DNA of 64,000 nt, taken from assembly GCA_041946965.1 (NCBI GenBank), contig JBHGBM010000023.1, positions 1 to 64,000 of the forward strand. The letters run 5' to 3'. The notes beneath the pieces are model-generated. The model searched no databases. It was given only the letters and a program-made list of their open reading frames with translations, and was not told where the DNA came from. Source of the stretch: JBHGBM01 sp041946965. GTDB taxonomy: Bacteria; Acidobacteriota; Terriglobia; Bryobacterales; Bryobacteraceae. Shown here in pieces: positions 61,348 through 64,000 of the stretch (within the stretch, counting starts at the first letter, position 1; each line of letters begins with the position of its first letter). Both the position numbers and the translations under genes were made by a program.

Positions 61348-64000
61348 CTAGAACGACAGCCTCAGCCCCAACTGAATCACGCGGTTGCCCTCGCCGCCCA
61401 GGATGCGGCCGAAGTCGCGCGAGTTCAGGTTTCCGCCCGGCTCGTCCAATCGCGGGGTGTTGGTGATGTTGAACACCTCGGCGCGGAATTGCAGGTTGGC
61501 CCGCTCGGCGATGCGCTGGTTGCGCATGAGCGAGAAATCCAGGTTGGCGATGCCCGGAGTGCGCAGGTCGGGCTGAGTGCGGGAATCCGTGCCGAAGGTG
61601 TAGGGGTTGGCGGGCAGGAAGGCGCCGGTGTCGAACCAGCGGTCGCGGGTGCGGCCCTCGGCCAGCACGCCGCTGCGGACCCTTATGGCCCGCGAATTCA
61701 TGCCGGGCAGGTTGGTCACGTTGGGTGTGGTGATCACCATGGGAAAGCCCTTCTGCGCCGACGCGATCCCGTTCACCTGCCAGCCCCCCAGCACCTTCCC
61801 GAGCGCGCTCTTACGCAAGCGCGGCAACTGCCACACGAAGCTCGCCACCACGCGCTGCGGCAGGTCGTAATCGGCAAGCGACCGGTCGGCGCGCAGGTTG
61901 CGCGGATTGGAGACGCTGGTGCGCGAGGAGAAGTGCTCGCCGGTGTTATCGATCAGCTTGCTGGCAGTGTAGGAGAGCAGGATGGAGAAGCCGCCGGAAA
62001 ACCGCTTGTCGGCGCGCAGCGTGAAGGCGTGATAGACGGAATCCCCCGCGGGCCTGCGGAACAGCGTGATGGACGAGTATTGGGGGAAAGGCAGCAGCAA
62101 CTGGCGCCGCGCCACGGTGGGAGCGCTCAACGCGCCCGTGCTCACACGCCCGTAATACGGGTTGGGCACCTGCTCCAGCAGCGCCGAGCCGAGCGAGAGG
62201 TTGGCCGGATCGGCGGTGTTGAAAGCCAGCCCCTGCCACAGGTGCTCGCCGCGGCTGCCGGTATAGGCCGCCTCCACCAGCAGGTTGGCCGTTAGCTGCC
62301 GTTGCACACTGGTGGTCCATTGGTGCTGCAAGGGGGTGAGATAGTCCCGCAACGCGGAGCTCACGCTGCCTCCTACCAGGTCCGAGGGCGGCACGTTGAA
62401 GCCGGTGACGAACGGGTTGGCGAGGTTGGCGCCCTGCGGCGGGCGGTGCTGGATCGGGTCCGGCGGGCCCTGGTACACCGCCGTGCTGGTCTGAAAGCCG
62501 CTGCCCAGCTCGTTGGACACCGCGCCGATGCCGCCGTTGCCTTGCGCGTAAAACAGGCCGTAGCCGGCGCGGTACACGGTGCGCGGCGCGAAGCGCCAGG
62601 CAATGCCGATGCGCGGGCCGAAGTTGTTGGTATCGGGATCGGTCTGCCCGCGGCGCTCCGGCTTCACCGGAAGCAGGGCACCGGGCAGACCGAGCACCGG
62701 GTCCGGCGCGCGCGGATCGAAGTAAGCCAGATGATTGAAGCGGTCTTTCCACGGCGTGGTGTATTCGTACCGCAGGCCCAGGTCGAGGGTCAGCACGCGG
62801 CTGAGCCGGACGTTGTCCTGGAAGAACGCGGCGGTGTACACCTGCTGGGTGGCGAGCGCGGGATCGAGCGTCAGGTTGCCGCTGGTGGCGAGGCCGAGCA
62901 GCATGGTCGCGAGGCCAAAGCCGGCGTTGGCGGAGGAACGCGCGGGGTCCGGTCCCTGAGTGTAGGTGCGCCCGAAGCCGTAGCTGCCCGCCGGCGCGCT
63001 GGGCGAATAGGTGTTGTTGCGGAAGAATTCGAGATCGGCCCCCACCTTCATGGTGTGGCGTCCGCGCACCCATGTGATGGTGGCCTGCGTCTGCCGGTTC
63101 TCCTGCACGCTGAGCCGCAGGGCCGTGGTGTCGGGCCCTATGCCGGTCATGTCGCTGACGTCCACCCGAGGGAAGAGGCGCGCCCGCACCACCGAAGCCA
63201 CCGGCGCCGCAAAACCGAGCTGCGCGATATCGAAGCCCAGGCTGGTGGGCCGGCTGTCCTTGTGATTGCGCGTAAAGCCGATGCGGAACTCGCCGATCAG
63301 GTTGGGCCGGAAGGTCACGGTGTCTCCCGCGATGGTGCTGGAGGTCAGCGACACGATGGGCTCGATCGAGGTGGAGGTCTGGCGCGGAAACGCGTCGTTG
63401 ACGCGCACGTTGGAATCGCGGTTGCCGCTCTCGACGCCCATGCGCAGGAACAGCCGCTGGCGGTCGCTCAGCACGTGGTCCAGGCGGGTGAGGAACCGGA
63501 TGATGCGGTTGCTGTCCGACCCGCCCGCGGCATAGTTGCGCGCGTGCGTCACCGGGTCGCCGGGCGCGTTGGGCGCGGGATAGTAGGCGGCGATCTTCGA
63601 GGCTACCGGATCGATGCGGCTCTGCGGCACCCGGTTCCCCGGAAAGGCCGCGCGAACGTAGGTCCCGGCGCGGGCCGGGTCGGGCGCCGTGGTGAGCGGA
63701 TCGTAGATCAGGATCTGCCTGCCGTTAGCCCCGACGGTCTGGCTGAAATCGCCGCCGCGCTCGGCCGCCGTGGGCACCGTAGCCACGGTCGAGTTCGGCA
63801 CACGCTGCGGAATGCCTTCCAGGTTGGCGAAAAAGAAGGAACGGTTGCGGCCGTTATAGAGACGCGGCAGCCATACCGGCCCGCCGAGCGCGCCGCCGAA
63901 CTCGTTGCGGCGCAGCACGTCGCGCCCCAGCCCGTTCAGGGTGTTGGTATACGAGTTGGCGTTGAGCGCATTGTTGCGAAAGAACTCGTACAGCGATCCA
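61348..64000 (-). CDS. TonB-dependent receptor-like protein, N-terminus beyond window
   Basis: The frame is open to the right edge: before the internal ATG at 63918 it reads SLYEFFRNNALNANSYTNTL, the plug/barrel boundary seen in the other receptors, so the signal peptide, regulatory-like domain and plug lie outside. The visible 880 residues are outer-membrane barrel, with FFFANLEGIPQRVPNSTVA and the final segment VIQLGLRLSF ending in Phe. It is the same family as the genes at 788, 6401 and 17488. The ligand is unknown. Confidence 0.85.
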   Translation of the reverse strand, partial: GSLYEFFRNNALNANSYTNTLNGLGRDVLRRNEFGGALGGPVWLPRLYNGRNRSFFFANLEGIPQRVPNSTVATVPTAAERGGDFSQTVGANGRQILIYDPLTTAPDPARAGTYVRAAFPGNRVPQSRIDPVASKIAAYYPAPNAPGDPVTHARNYAAGGSDSNRIIRFLTRLDHVLSDRQRLFLRMGVESGNRDSNVRVNDAFPRQTSTSIEPIVSLTSSTIAGDTVTFRPNLIGEFRIGFTRNHKDSRPTSLGFDIAQLGFAAPVASVVRARLFPRVDVSDMTGIGPDTTALRLSVQENRQTQATITWVRGRHTMKVGADLEFFRNNTYSPSAPAGSYGFGRTYTQGPDPARSSANAGFGLATMLLGLATSGNLTLDPALATQQVYTAAFFQDNVRLSRVLTLDLGLRYEYTTPWKDRFNHLAYFDPRAPDPVLGLPGALLPVKPERRGQTDPDTNNFGPRIGIAWRFAPRTVYRAGYGLFYAQGNGGIGAVSNELGSGFQTSTAVYQGPPDPIQHRPPQGANLANPFVTGFNVPPSDLVGGSVSSALRDYLTPLQHQWTTSVQRQLTANLLVEAAYTGSRGEHLWQGLAFNTADPANLSLGSALLEQVPNPYYGRVSTGALSAPTVARRQLLLPFPQYSSITLFRRPAGDSVYHAFTLRADKRFSGGFSILLSYTASKLIDNTGEHFSSRTSVSNPRNLRADRSLADYDLPQRVVASFVWQLPRLRKSALGKVLGGWQVNGIASAQKGFPMVITTPNVTNLPGMNSRAIRVRSGVLAEGRTRDRWFDTGAFLPANPYTFGTDSRTQPDLRTPGIANLDFSLMRNQRIAERANLQFRAEVFNITNTPRLDEPGGNLNSRDFGRILGGEGNRVIQLGLRLSF

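Overview
The window is GC-rich, densely coded bacterial DNA, most likely from an acidobacterium of the Bryobacterales/Solibacteres type. The inference rests on four very large outer-membrane receptors with an N-terminal carboxypeptidase-regulatory-like domain, several secreted hydrolases (sulfatases, a GH29 fucosidase, an M14 peptidase), and a dissimilatory sulfur gene set that carries dsrD and dsrL together, as published for peatland Acidobacteria. No rRNA, tRNA, CRISPR array or complete insertion sequence was seen.

Layout. 1-20.8 kb is a heterotrophy region: an aminotransferase cut by the left edge, three TonB-dependent-receptor-like proteins, alpha-L-fucosidase, a Gfo/Idh/MocA oxidoreductase, two formylglycine-type sulfatases, a secreted flavodoxin-like protein and an M14 metallopeptidase. 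20.8-39.7 kb, all on the minus strand and almost gapless, reads in transcription order aprB-aprA-(Zn protein)-(YkgJ)-qmoA-qmoB-qmoC-dsrA-dsrB-dsrL-dsrC-(RsbRD_N protein)-dsrM-dsrK-dsrJ-dsrO-dsrP-(YeiH-like transporter)-(TauE-like transporter). 40.0-45.2 kb, divergent on the plus strand, holds a cytidylate-kinase-like/BON protein, a small membrane protein, a TauE/SafE transporter, a lipoprotein and a PEP-synthase-like protein. After a minus-strand HTH gene, 45.9-55.6 kb on the plus strand holds dsrD-dsrN-sat-(macro domain) and then a redox/signalling module: membrane cytochrome, CCG iron-sulfur protein fused to a receiver domain, PAS histidine kinase, receiver protein, second membrane cytochrome and second CCG iron-sulfur protein. 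55.6-64 kb returns to ordinary genes: C45-like hydrolase, large membrane protein, HTH protein, erythromycin-esterase-like protein and a fourth receptor cut by the right edge.

How it works together. Sat activates sulfate to APS, AprBA reduces APS to sulfite with electrons from QmoABC, DsrAB with DsrC reduces sulfite, and DsrMKJOP reduces the DsrC trisulfide. DsrN amidates the siroheme, DsrD is an activator of DsrAB, and DsrL is an NAD(P)H-linked partner of DsrAB. The whole pathway lies within about 35 kb. Several key genes carry odd lesions: DsrB appears to lack about 78 internal residues, dsrL has an apparent one-base frameshift before its last Cys cluster, one tauE has lost an N-terminal segment, and QmoB lacks a recognisable first FAD motif. 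These must be separated from assembly error before physiology is inferred.
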